Shown: piece by piece, positions 24,039-33,690 of the stretch
Numbering within the stretch: the stretch's first letter is position 1
How the letters are laid out: every line of letters starts with the position of its first letter
DNA from: a bacterium
Lineage (GTDB): Bacteria > Acidobacteriota > Thermoanaerobaculia > Multivoradales > J023
Assembly (NCBI GenBank): GCA_024226315.1
Contig: JAAELT010000463.1
Span: forward strand, 21,611 to 85,610
Reading direction: 5' to 3'
DNA length: 64,000 nt
Notes under the pieces: generated by a model
Databases searched by the model: none
Told to the model about the DNA's origin: nothing
The model's input: the letters and a program-made list of their open reading frames with translations, nothing else
Position numbers and translations under genes: made by a program

Positions 24039-24196
24039 TGGGCAATACTATCGCTCTACGAGGCTACGGCGCCCGGTCCCCTGCGGGCGGCGCTGCGCTG
24101 AACTCGCGCGGTCCGCTTGATGCTTGATCGCACACCGAACCCGCGCTCAAACACGCCTCCGCGCCGTCCTCGGGGATCCGGACGCCGCTCCCGACT

Positions 24197-24787
24197 CTAG
24201 GCTCGCGACAAGAGCGCGAGGCTTTCTCTCAGGCGGTCGGCGAAGGCGGCGTCGGGGTTTTTCTTCCCGACTTCCGAGACCGCGCGACGGGCGGCGGCGG
24301 GCTTGTAGCCGAGGCCGACCAGGGCCTGGATGAGGTCGGTCTCGACCACCGTCGGCACGGCGGCGGTCGAGCTCGCCAGGTCCTGGACCTTCTCGCGCAG
24401 CTCCAGAATCATGCGCTCGGCCGTTTTCTTGCCGACGCCCGGGATGCTGTTCAGCCGCCGGGCGTCGCCGGTGCCGATGGCCGCGATCAGGTCGTCGGGG
24501 CTCATACCCGAGAGCACTGTCTGAGCCAACTTCGGACCGATACCGGAGACCGCGATCAGGCGCTCGAACAGCGAGCGCTCACGCTCGGTCCAGAAACCGA
24601 AGAGCGCCAGGGTGTCGTCGCGCACGTGGGTATAGACGTGAAAGGCGACCTCACCGCCGCCCGCGATCTTCTGGAGCTCGTAGAAGGTCGACAGCGGGAT
24701 GTGAACCTGGTAGCCGACGCCGCGCACGTCGAGCAACACGCGGCTCGGCGAGGTGTTCAGGAGGGTGCCCCGCAGGTGTCCGATCAT
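24197..24787 (-). CDS. ruvA: Holliday junction-binding protein RuvA
   Basis: The product has 196 residues. RuvA binds the four-way junction and loads RuvB. The N-terminal OB domain begins MIGHLRGTLLNTSPSRVLLD, domain II has the HhH motifs (LIAVSGIGPKLAQTVLSGMS and LNSIPGVGKKTAERMILELR), and domain III is the C-terminal RuvB-contact helix bundle (DLIQALVGLGYKPAAARRAV). Its ATG directly abuts the stop of the upstream PpiD-like gene, so it is likely transcribed with it. Confidence 0.96.
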   Translation of the reverse strand: MIGHLRGTLLNTSPSRVLLDVRGVGYQVHIPLSTFYELQKIAGGGEVAFHVYTHVRDDTLALFGFWTERERSLFERLIAVSGIGPKLAQTVLSGMSPDDLIAAIGTGDARRLNSIPGVGKKTAERMILELREKVQDLASSTAAVPTVVETDLIQALVGLGYKPAAARRAVSEVGKKNPDAAFADRLRESLALLSRA

Positions 24788-26734
24788 CTAGGCCGGCGGC
24801 TGCTCGATGCCGAAGGTGGCCAGCACGCCGGCGTCGTACTTGGGCGTCAGGTCGCGGCGCCGCAGCTCGATCAGCGAGGCGAGCAACCGGTTGAGACGCT
24901 CCGACTCCTGGTTGGCACGCGTCGCTTCTTTCTCCTGCTCGAACAGCTCCGGGTCGAAGGTCTTGCGATCGAGCACCTCGAACAGCACCGCCCCCAGGGA
25001 AGACTCGACCGGCTTGCCCCATTGACCCGCCTCGAGCGACAGGGCCTGGTCGACAACCCGGGCGTTGGAGCCCAGGCCGGTGATGGTTCCGTAGCGGCCG
25101 AACTCGTTGCTCTCCTGGATCTCGACACCCAGCTCGGCAGACAGCTCCTCGAACGAGCCGCCCGCGGCGACGGCGGTGGACAGCTCTTCGAGCCGGCGGA
25201 CCGCGGCCTTCTTCTGATTCTGCTGCTCGACCGCCTTGCGCACCTGATTCTCGACCTCGGCGAGCTCCGGCAGGCGCGGCGGCTTGACCTCGGCGAGGCG
25301 CAGGATCGCCCAGCCTCTGGGCAGCTTCAGGGGCTCGGACACCCCTCCGACCTCTAGCTCGAAGGCCGCGGGGGCGAAGTCCGGGGCTCGCCCCACGCCG
25401 GTGACGGTGTCGCCGACGCCGAAGGGCTCGGTGGTCTGTAGCTCCAGCCCTTCCTCGTCGGCCAGCACCTGGAGCTGGTCCTCCTCGGACGGCTCCGCGG
25501 TCGCCAGACGCTGGGCGATGTCTCGAACCTTGGTCTCGCCGATCTCTTCGACCCTTTCTGAGACCAGCCGTGCCCGCACCGCGCCGCGCACCTGGTCCAG
25601 CGGCTGCAGCCCGCCCGCGCGATGGTCCTGGACCTCGATCAGGTGGAAGCCGAAATCTGTCTTCACCGGGCCGATCAGGTCGCCGGCGGAGGCGCCGAAG
25701 GCGGCGTCCTCGAAAGCCTTGACCATCTTGCCGCGACCGAAGTAGCCCAGGTTGCCGCCGCGCTCGGAGTTGGACTCGTCCTCGGAGAGCTCGCGCGCCA
25801 GGGCCGCGAAGTCCTCACCAGCCTCGACCCGGCGGCGCACATCGGTGAGCTCCTGCTCCGCCTGGGCCTCGGGCCGAGCGGGCGTGATGCGCAGCAGGAT
25901 GTGGCGGGCCCGGACCTGCTCCTCGCGGGAGTACTCGTCCGGATTGGCCTCGTAGTAGGCGGCGATCTCTTCCTCGGGGATCTCGATCTCTCGGCGCAGC
26001 TTCACGGTGTCGACCATCAGGTACTCGGCGACGCGCTGCTCCGGCAGCTCGTAGTCGATCTGATGATCGGCGAAATAGGCTTCGAGGTCTTCGGCGGTGG
26101 CGGCGCTCTCGCCGGTCATCTGGCTCGCCGGCAGCTGCACGAAGCGAATCTTCGCCTGCTCCGCCTGCTCGCGGTAACCCTCTTCGACCTCGGCATCCGA
26201 AACGTACGCGGTCTGCGCCAGGACGGTGTTGAGCTTGTCGATCAGGACCCCTTCGCGGATCTCGTCCTCGAACTGGTCGGTGCTGGTGCGATTGGCGCGC
26301 AGCAGCTCCTCATAGCGTTCCCCGCCGATGAAGTTGCCGCTCTCGTCCTGGAAGACGGGGTAGCTGAGGATCGCGTCGCGCACCTCGGAGTCGGTCGCCC
26401 GCAGGCCAACCTTCTCCGCTTCCATGAGCAGGATCCGGCGGTCGATCAACTGATCCAGAGCCTGGACGGGCAAGTTGAACTGCTTCGCCATGTCACGGTT
26501 GAACTGCTCGCCGAAAGTCTGACGATAGCGGTTCTCCAGGTTCTGGTACGCCTGCCTGAACTCCTGCATGGTGATCTCTTCGTCACCCACTGTCGCGGCG
26601 ACCTCACGCCCGGCGGCCCGACGATCGTTGACGCCGCCCCACTCGAAGAAGATGAGCATGATGAAGACGGCGACCACGCCCCACAGGACCCAGGTCAGGG
26701 ACTTCAGGTTGTCACGGAGATACTTGAGAGCCAT
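24788..26734 (-). CDS. PpiD/SurA-like membrane-anchored peptidyl-prolyl isomerase
   Basis: The product has 648 residues from the ATG at 26732-26734, which follows AAAGGAA; upstream in-frame codons look non-coding. One N-terminal membrane anchor (about 12-32: LTWVLWGVVAVFIMLIFFEW) places the rest in the periplasm. A SurA_N-type region (ITMQEFRQAYQNLENRYRQT, ALDQLIDRRILLMEAEKVGL) is followed by a parvulin domain at about 270-365 (VRARHILLRITPARP, GGNLGYFGRGKMVKAFEDAA). This is the PpiD architecture, a folding factor for exported proteins. It heads an operon with ruvA and ruvB and is divergent from the FecR-domain gene. Confidence 0.88.
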   Translation of the reverse strand: MALKYLRDNLKSLTWVLWGVVAVFIMLIFFEWGGVNDRRAAGREVAATVGDEEITMQEFRQAYQNLENRYRQTFGEQFNRDMAKQFNLPVQALDQLIDRRILLMEAEKVGLRATDSEVRDAILSYPVFQDESGNFIGGERYEELLRANRTSTDQFEDEIREGVLIDKLNTVLAQTAYVSDAEVEEGYREQAEQAKIRFVQLPASQMTGESAATAEDLEAYFADHQIDYELPEQRVAEYLMVDTVKLRREIEIPEEEIAAYYEANPDEYSREEQVRARHILLRITPARPEAQAEQELTDVRRRVEAGEDFAALARELSEDESNSERGGNLGYFGRGKMVKAFEDAAFGASAGDLIGPVKTDFGFHLIEVQDHRAGGLQPLDQVRGAVRARLVSERVEEIGETKVRDIAQRLATAEPSEEDQLQVLADEEGLELQTTEPFGVGDTVTGVGRAPDFAPAAFELEVGGVSEPLKLPRGWAILRLAEVKPPRLPELAEVENQVRKAVEQQNQKKAAVRRLEELSTAVAAGGSFEELSAELGVEIQESNEFGRYGTITGLGSNARVVDQALSLEAGQWGKPVESSLGAVLFEVLDRKTFDPELFEQEKEATRANQESERLNRLLASLIELRRRDLTPKYDAGVLATFGIEQPPA

Positions 26735-26760
26735 TTGTCGTTTTCCTTTGGTCCGTTCCC

Positions 26761-26826
26761 GGCGGTCAAGACCGCCAACTCTACACAGAGGGTCGCGCGT
26801 GAGCAAGCAACGGCTTGTGGTATATT
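26761..26826 (+). promoter_or_regulatory. Divergent control region, possible extended -10
   Basis: GGCGGTC-AA-GACCGCC (26761-26776) is a perfect inverted repeat near the PpiD start. TG-G-TATATT (26818-26826) fits an extended -10 element for the plus-strand FecR/mre genes, but no good -35 is visible. Confidence 0.35.
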
Positions 26827-26898
26827 CAGCGATCGTGCCTCGGCGACGACGAACGCGCCAAAACCCCGGAAAAACCAGGTCTAGTCCTTTCGAATATC

Positions 26899-28326
26899 GT
26901 GGCCAAGAAAAGCAAGAAACGCGAGCGGGACTGGTACACGATTTCGGTCACCTCCTTCCGCAAGGGGATGACCCTGATCGCGCTGGTCCTGACCTTGATC
27001 GGCATCAGCGTCGTCTACCAGCAATGGGAGCAGCGCACTATCCGCGATCGGGCGGAGAACTCGATCGTCGAAGCCAGCGACCTGGCGCGCGATCTGGAAG
27101 ACCGCGAGGACTTCGACCAGATCCGGATCGAGCATCATCTCGCCTGGGAGGACCTCAAAGACGCCGAGACGGAGTTCGAGGGTGGACGCTATGGGCCGGC
27201 GCTCAATCGCGCCCGCTCCGCGCTACGCGAGTTCGACAACATTTTCGACCTCGGCGCGAGCGGCACGGAGCGCAAAAGCCGATTCCTGAGCGTTCAGGGC
27301 GGCGTCGAATACCGACGCGGCGAACGCGGCTCGTGGAAGAAGGCGCGCGCCAACGACAGCCTCAACCCCGGCGACTGGGTCAAGACTTCCGACGAGGGCA
27401 CCGCCGAGATCCGATTCCCGGACGGTTCCACCTACGTGCTGCGCGAGGACACCCTGGTCCACCTCGGGACTCTGTTCGACAGCCCTTCGGGCAACGAGCC
27501 GGTGGCCGACCTGCAGTTCGGGCTGGTGGATTTCAACACGGCGCAGAGCGGCAGCAAGATCAAGACGCCCAAGTCCGAGGCGATCCTGCAGAAAGACACC
27601 GAGGCCACGATCTCCTACGATCCCGATTCCGCGGCGGGCCACTACACGACCTTCGCGGGCAGCGCCAAGGTGACCTCGACCAGCGGCCAGACGCGGGAGA
27701 TCGGCGCCCTGCAGCAAGTCGATCAGAAGGGCGAGGAGCTCTCCGACGCCAAGCCGGTGCCGCCGAGCCCACAACTGGTCGGCCCGGCCAACGGACAGGA
27801 GATCGACTTCGACTCCCAGAAGGAGCTCAGGCTGGCCTGGAAGAACCTGCCGGAGATCGCGCGTTACACGCTCAACGTCTCCCAGAGCCAGATCTTCGGC
27901 GCCAACATCATCGAGGATGACCACCGCCGCAAGTCCTCGGCACGGGTCGGCATCCGCGGCGAGGGGATTTTCTACTGGCGCGTGGCCGCCTATGATCGCA
28001 GCGGCGCCCGGGGCGCCTGGAGCGAGACCCGCTCCTTTCGCGTCGCCTCGCTCGGCGGCGTCGGCGCGATCGAAGACACCACCCCGCCGGCGCTGACCAT
28101 CGAAGAAGCTCAAGCCTACGGCAGCCTGGTGCTGGTCAACGGCAGGACCGAACCGGGCGCGAAAGTCAACATCAACGACGAGCCGGCCTCCGTGCAGCTC
28201 AACGGCTCCTTCAGCAAGACCATCCAGATGACCCAGACCGGCTTCGCCTTCATCACGATCGTGGCCACCGACGCCTGGAACAACAAGAGCGAGGTGAAGC
28301 GGCGTGTATTCATCGATGCGTTCTGA
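26899..28326 (+). CDS. Membrane-anchored FecR-domain protein upstream of mreB
   Basis: I chose the GTG at 26899 (475 residues) because it opens with a basic cytosolic tail (MAKKSKKRERDWY) and a single anchor (about 25-42: MTLIALVLTLIGISVVYQ). The open frame before it is not protein-like. Then come a helical segment (SDLARDLEDREDFDQIRIEH) and a FecR/FHA-like periplasmic domain (about 155-290: SLNPGDWVKTSDEGTAEIRF, PDGSTYVLREDTLVHL). The C-terminus has Ig-like modules (SLVLVNGRTEPGAKVNINDE). It lies 13 bp before mreB, which suggests a role in envelope organisation. No classic FecI partner is visible. Confidence 0.75.
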   Translation: MAKKSKKRERDWYTISVTSFRKGMTLIALVLTLIGISVVYQQWEQRTIRDRAENSIVEASDLARDLEDREDFDQIRIEHHLAWEDLKDAETEFEGGRYGPALNRARSALREFDNIFDLGASGTERKSRFLSVQGGVEYRRGERGSWKKARANDSLNPGDWVKTSDEGTAEIRFPDGSTYVLREDTLVHLGTLFDSPSGNEPVADLQFGLVDFNTAQSGSKIKTPKSEAILQKDTEATISYDPDSAAGHYTTFAGSAKVTSTSGQTREIGALQQVDQKGEELSDAKPVPPSPQLVGPANGQEIDFDSQKELRLAWKNLPEIARYTLNVSQSQIFGANIIEDDHRRKSSARVGIRGEGIFYWRVAAYDRSGARGAWSETRSFRVASLGGVGAIEDTTPPALTIEEAQAYGSLVLVNGRTEPGAKVNINDEPASVQLNGSFSKTIQMTQTGFAFITIVATDAWNNKSEVKRRVFIDAF

Positions 28327-28339
28327 GAAATAGATCACT

Positions 28340-29365
<1,026 letters not shown>

Positions 29366-29368
29366 CGA

Positions 29369-30214
29369 GTGAATCAACGCTGGAATCTGACCCTCCTCAT
29401 CGCTCTCCTTCTGGGACAGCTGATCTTGTTGTCCGCGAACTCGAAGTCGCGCGGTAGCACCCTCGAGAGCCTCATGCTGGGCGCTCTCGGGCCGATCGCC
29501 CACACCGCCGCCTTCTTCAGCGACGGCCTGACCGGCATCTCGGACTCGTTCCGGCTCGCCAGCACGCTGCGCAAGGAGAATCAGCAGTTGCGGCGCGAGC
29601 TCGAGACGATGCAGGATTCATTGGTGCGGCTCCACGGCGTCGAGGAGGAGCTGGCGAGGCTGTCGCGCTTCTCCGGCTACACCCGGCCGGAGACCGGCGG
29701 ATTCTTCGTCGCCGACGTGGTCTACGTCGACCAAACCTCCTGGCTGCGCACCCTGGTCGTGTATACGGGGACGGCGAAGCCGCGCCACAACCAGCCGGTG
29801 GTTACGGCATCTGGGCTGGTCGGCCGGATCGTGGTGCCCGCCGAGCCCTACGCCAAGGTTTTGCTGGTCACTGACCGCGCGGCCTCGGTCAGCGCCATGA
29901 TCCAGCGCACGAGGCGCCGCGGCATCATTCGAGGAGGCGGCGAAGAGTCGCTCTTTCTGGACAACATCCCGCTGCAGGAGGCCGTGCGGCTCGGAGACCA
30001 GGTGGTGACCGCCGGCATCGACGGCGTCTTCCCGCGTGGGATTCCTATCGGCCTGGTGAGTCAGGTGGAGCCGGGGCCGGAGCTCTTTCACCGGATCTGG
30101 GTGACGCCGCACATCGATTTCGCGCTCCTGGACCAGGTCCGCGTGCTCACCGAGGAGATCGTTCCGGGCGAGATCAAAGAGGCACTCTCCGGTGAGGAAG
30201 GGCCGACGCGATGA
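29369..30214 (+). CDS. mreC: Rod-shape protein MreC
   Basis: The product has 281 residues from the GTG at 29369. One N-terminal membrane segment (LTLLIALLLGQLILLSA), a coiled coil (about 60-95: LASTLRKENQQLRRELETMQ) and the beta-rich periplasmic core (GRIVVPAEPYAKVLLVTDRA, VTAGIDGVFPRGIPIGLVSQ) are in the expected order. MreC scaffolds PBP2 and RodA. The stop overlaps the mreD ATG by four bases. Confidence 0.95.
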   Translation: MNQRWNLTLLIALLLGQLILLSANSKSRGSTLESLMLGALGPIAHTAAFFSDGLTGISDSFRLASTLRKENQQLRRELETMQDSLVRLHGVEEELARLSRFSGYTRPETGGFFVADVVYVDQTSWLRTLVVYTGTAKPRHNQPVVTASGLVGRIVVPAEPYAKVLLVTDRAASVSAMIQRTRRRGIIRGGGEESLFLDNIPLQEAVRLGDQVVTAGIDGVFPRGIPIGLVSQVEPGPELFHRIWVTPHIDFALLDQVRVLTEEIVPGEIKEALSGEEGPTR

Positions 30215-30723
30215 AGCTGTTGCGGTTCGTCGTCGGCTTGATCTGCGCCACGTTGCTGCAGGCTCTCGGGCTGCGCTTCTTCTCGCACTTCTCGCTGGTG
30301 ATCGATCCCTTCCTGATCCTGGTCGTCTACCATAGCCTCGACAGCACGCCCGCCTGGAGCTCGATCGGCGGCTCGGTGGCCGGCTTGGCGCAGGACGCGC
30401 TGAGCGGCGGCCTCTACGGCTTGCACGGATTCGCCAATACGCTCGTCGGCTACGCGTCGGCGCGCCTGCAGCAACGACTGGTCATCCAGCAGCCGGCTCA
30501 GGTAGGTTTGCTCTTCATCCTGGCCGCGGCTTTCCAACTGGCCGTCCTGGCGTCGCTCCAGTTCTTGCTGGTGAGCGGCGCCGAGCTGCCCGACCTGGGA
30601 ACCATGACGGCCCGGATGATCTCCTCCGGCGTGTTGGGTACGGCACTCTATGTTCTGGCGCGCAACTCCCGCGATTGGGGCGCCCGCTGGCGCGCCCGGC
30701 GCAGCCGGCGACTGAAGATATAG
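30211..30723 (+). CDS. mreD: Rod-shape membrane protein MreD
   Basis: The product has 170 residues with five hydrophobic segments (for example LLRFVVGLICATLLQALGLR and FSLVIDPFLILVVYHSL) and the family pattern GSVAGLAQDALSGGLYGLHG. It starts with an ATGA overlap on mreC. After its stop the short repeat ATATAGGCGA occurs twice before mrdA. Confidence 0.9.
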   Translation: MKLLRFVVGLICATLLQALGLRFFSHFSLVIDPFLILVVYHSLDSTPAWSSIGGSVAGLAQDALSGGLYGLHGFANTLVGYASARLQQRLVIQQPAQVGLLFILAAAFQLAVLASLQFLLVSGAELPDLGTMTARMISSGVLGTALYVLARNSRDWGARWRARRSRRLKI

Positions 30724-30767
30724 GCGACAGATATAGGCGAGTGAAGATCTGAGAGCCGAGAACCTTG

Positions 30768-32579
30768 ATGAAGATTCGACAACACCGCACCGAGCTGATC
30801 AGGAGAGTCGCTCGCCTGAACGGAGCCACCCAGGTGGTGCTGGCGCTGATCGCCGCCGGCTACTGGCTGGTGCAGGTCGCCGAAGGCTCCTACTATCGCG
30901 AGCTGGCCGATCACAACCGGCTCCGCAAGCTGACCATCGAAGCGCCGCGCGGATTGATCGTCGACCGTCACGGTCGGCCGCTGGTCGAGAACACGCCGAG
31001 CTACTCGCTGCTGATCGACCGCAGCTTGAGCGCCTCGTTGCCGGACAGCGTCGACTTCGCCGCCCGCATCCTCGACCAGCCGGGCTCCGTGCTGCAGCAG
31101 ATTCTCGAATCCCACCGCTCGACGCCCGCGTTCCAGCCGGTGCTCCTCGCCGAGGGCCTGTCGCTGGCTCAGCTGGCGCGCGTCAAGGTGGAGCAGCTGG
31201 AGCAGCCCGAGTTCCTGATCGAGGTCGAGCATCTGCGCCTGTACCGGCACGCCCATCAGACGGCTCACGTGCTCGGCTATCTCGGCGAGGTGACAAACGC
31301 CGACTTGGGCGTACCCGAAAGCCCGTACCGGCCCGGGGACCTGTTGGGCAAGAAGGGGCTCGAGGGGCTCTACGAGGAGCATCTCCGCGGCGACACCGGC
31401 GAGCAGGTGGTGGTCGTCGACAGCCGCGGACAGTTGATCGAGGAATACGATCGCGTGCCGGCCGAAAGTGGCCGGGACCTGCAGCTGACGCTCGACCTGC
31501 GGCTCCAGCAGGCGGCCGCCGAGCTGCTCGGCGAGCGGGTCGGCGCGATCGTCGCGCTCGACCCGCGCCAGGGAGAGATCCTGGCGATGGTCTCGGCGCC
31601 CTCGTTCAACCCCAACCACTTCGCTCGCAGGCTCGACCTCGCCGAATGGCGCGAGCTGCTGGATCATCCGCACCACCCGCTGCAGAACAGGGCGTTGCAG
31701 AACACCTATCCTCCAGGCTCGGTGTTCAAGGTGGTCATGACCCTGGCCGGCCTGGACCGGGGTCTGATCGATCCCGAGGGGACCGTCGCCTACTGTCGCG
31801 GCTACTCCAAGATCTACAACAATCGCTACCGATGCTGGCGTGCTTCCGGGCACGGCTCGGTGAATCTGCGCAGCGCGCTGAAGGGCTCCTGTAACGTCTA
31901 CTTCCACCAACTGGGACAGAAGCTGGGCATCGATCAGATCGCCAGCTACAGCAGGATGCTCGGCCTGGGCTCGAAGACCGGCATCGATCTCTCGGGCGAG
32001 AAGTCCGGCCTGGTGCCGGACAGCAGCTGGAGCCTCGAGGCGCGCGGCGCGCCGTGGTATCCCGGCGAGACGATCTCGGTGGCCACCGGCCAGGGACCGA
32101 TCCTGGTCACCCCGCTGCAGATCGCGTCGTTGATGGCCACGGTCGCCAACGGCGGGCACATCGTGCGCCCGCACCTGGTCCGCGGCACGGACGATTCGGG
32201 CCAGGTCCCGACCAGCACGCGGCTGCCGCTGGCGGCCGAACATCTTGCCCTGGTCCGTGACGCCTTGTGGAGCGTGGTGAACGAGCCGGGAGGCACGGGC
32301 GGCGCCGCCGCGATCGACGGGCTGGACATCGCCGGCAAGACCGGCACCGCCCAGGTCATCACCCAGGAGCGGCGCCTGAAAAACGAAGACCTGGCGCCGG
32401 AGAATCGTGATCACGCCTGGTTCGCCTCGTTCGCGCCGCGCGAGGATCCCCGTCTGGTGGTGGTCGTCTTCGTGGAGCACGGCGGCGCCGGTTCGAAGGC
32501 CGCGGCGCCCCTGGCCCGGACTCTGTATGAACAGTTTTTCCAAGCCTATCTCGCGCATCGCCCCACTGACCTCGGATGA
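30768..32579 (+). CDS. mrdA: Penicillin-binding protein 2 (elongasome transpeptidase)
   Basis: The product has 603 residues from the ATG at 30768 (a TTG precedes it). A single N-terminal anchor (AAGYWLVQVAEG region) is followed by the pedestal domain (RLRKLTIEAPRGLIVDRHGR in effect) and the transpeptidase domain. The active-site S318-x-x-K321 is in YPPGSVFKVVM, S-x-N is in KGSCNVYFHQLG, and K-T-G is near residue 524 (AGKTGTAQV). It crosslinks lateral-wall peptidoglycan with RodA. It overlaps rodA by about 50 bp. Confidence 0.95.
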   Translation: MKIRQHRTELIRRVARLNGATQVVLALIAAGYWLVQVAEGSYYRELADHNRLRKLTIEAPRGLIVDRHGRPLVENTPSYSLLIDRSLSASLPDSVDFAARILDQPGSVLQQILESHRSTPAFQPVLLAEGLSLAQLARVKVEQLEQPEFLIEVEHLRLYRHAHQTAHVLGYLGEVTNADLGVPESPYRPGDLLGKKGLEGLYEEHLRGDTGEQVVVVDSRGQLIEEYDRVPAESGRDLQLTLDLRLQQAAAELLGERVGAIVALDPRQGEILAMVSAPSFNPNHFARRLDLAEWRELLDHPHHPLQNRALQNTYPPGSVFKVVMTLAGLDRGLIDPEGTVAYCRGYSKIYNNRYRCWRASGHGSVNLRSALKGSCNVYFHQLGQKLGIDQIASYSRMLGLGSKTGIDLSGEKSGLVPDSSWSLEARGAPWYPGETISVATGQGPILVTPLQIASLMATVANGGHIVRPHLVRGTDDSGQVPTSTRLPLAAEHLALVRDALWSVVNEPGGTGGAAAIDGLDIAGKTGTAQVITQERRLKNEDLAPENRDHAWFASFAPREDPRLVVVVFVEHGGAGSKAAAPLARTLYEQFFQAYLAHRPTDLG

Positions 32580-33672
32580 CGCCTCGCCGCTACGGCGGCT
32601 AGGCAACGTCCACTGGGGTCCGTTGGCCGCGGCTCTGTGCCTGTCATTCATCGGCCTGGCGACCGTGCACAGCGCCAGCGCGGATCTGCCCATCGATCAC
32701 CTGCCCAAGCAGGCCTTGTGGGTCGCGATCGGCTGTGTCGCGCTGACTGTGATCTTCTCGATCGGTTACCACCGGCTGGTCGCCCTGTCGCCGATCCTCT
32801 ACGCGCTCGGCCTCGGACTCCTGATCCTGGTCTTGATCCTCGGCCACCGCTCCGGCGGCGCCAAGAGCTGGTTCGCGATCGGCCCGGTATCGATCCAACC
32901 GTCGGAGTTCGCCAAGCTGGCCACCGCACTGCTGCTGACCCGATACCTGTCCCTGATCAAGAGTCCGACCCTGCGGGTGCGCGAGATCGTCACTGTCTGC
33001 GCGCTCGCCGGCGTGCCGATGGTGTTGATCGCGCTCGAGAACGATCTCGGCAGCGCCGCGATGTTCCTGCCCGTGGCCGGTGCCCTGCTCCTGGTCTGTG
33101 GTGTGCGCTGGCGCCAGCTGTTGCTCGCCGGGCTTCTGGGCGCGGTGCTGGCGGCCGGGATGTGGAGCTTCGGCATGCGCGAGTATCAGCGCACGCGAAT
33201 CGTGAGCTTCTTCTCGCCCGATCAAGATCCGCTGGGAGCCGGATACCAGGTGCGCCAGAGCAAGATCGCGGTCGGCTCGGGTCAGTGGCTGGGACGCGGC
33301 TACATGCAGGGCACCCAGAGCCAGCTGAGGTTCCTGCCCGAGCGCCATACCGACTTCATCATGGCGGTGCTGGCCGAGGAGTGGGGCTTTCTGGGGGTCG
33401 TCGCCGTGCTCGGCCTCTATAGTCTCTTCGTCACCACCGGCGCCAACATCGCGATGCGCAGTCGCGACCGGGCGGGGATTCTGCTGGTGGTGGCGCTGCT
33501 GGCGATGTTTGCCTTTCACGCCCTGTACAACGCGGCGATGGTCGTGGGACTGTTGCCAGTCACCGGTATCCCCTTGCCATTCCTGTCGTACGGCGGGTCG
33601 TTTACACTGGTCAACTTCCTGGCAACCGGCCTGATCCTGAACGTCGACTTCAGGCGGTACGTCAACCGCTAG
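32527..33672 (+). CDS. rodA: Rod-shape SEDS glycosyltransferase RodA
   Basis: From the ATG at 32527 the product has 381 residues. About ten membrane segments and SEDS motifs are visible: HSASADLPIDHLPKQALW, GGAKSWFAIGPVSIQPSEFA (the catalytic-loop region), ALENDLGSAAMFLP with the essential Asp, LPERHTDFIMAVLAEEWGFL and PLPFLSYGGSFTLVNFLATG. It polymerises lipid II for side-wall synthesis. The start lies inside the end of mrdA, implying coupling. Confidence 0.95.
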   Translation: MNSFSKPISRIAPLTSDDASPLRRLGNVHWGPLAAALCLSFIGLATVHSASADLPIDHLPKQALWVAIGCVALTVIFSIGYHRLVALSPILYALGLGLLILVLILGHRSGGAKSWFAIGPVSIQPSEFAKLATALLLTRYLSLIKSPTLRVREIVTVCALAGVPMVLIALENDLGSAAMFLPVAGALLLVCGVRWRQLLLAGLLGAVLAAGMWSFGMREYQRTRIVSFFSPDQDPLGAGYQVRQSKIAVGSGQWLGRGYMQGTQSQLRFLPERHTDFIMAVLAEEWGFLGVVAVLGLYSLFVTTGANIAMRSRDRAGILLVVALLAMFAFHALYNAAMVVGLLPVTGIPLPFLSYGGSFTLVNFLATGLILNVDFRRYVNR

Positions 33673-33690
33673 CGAAGAGCTGGATTCACG

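Noticed and set aside
30648..32693. 681-codon minus-strand frame
   Set aside because: Antisense shadow of mrdA, typical of high-GC DNA; no family blocks or ribosome site.
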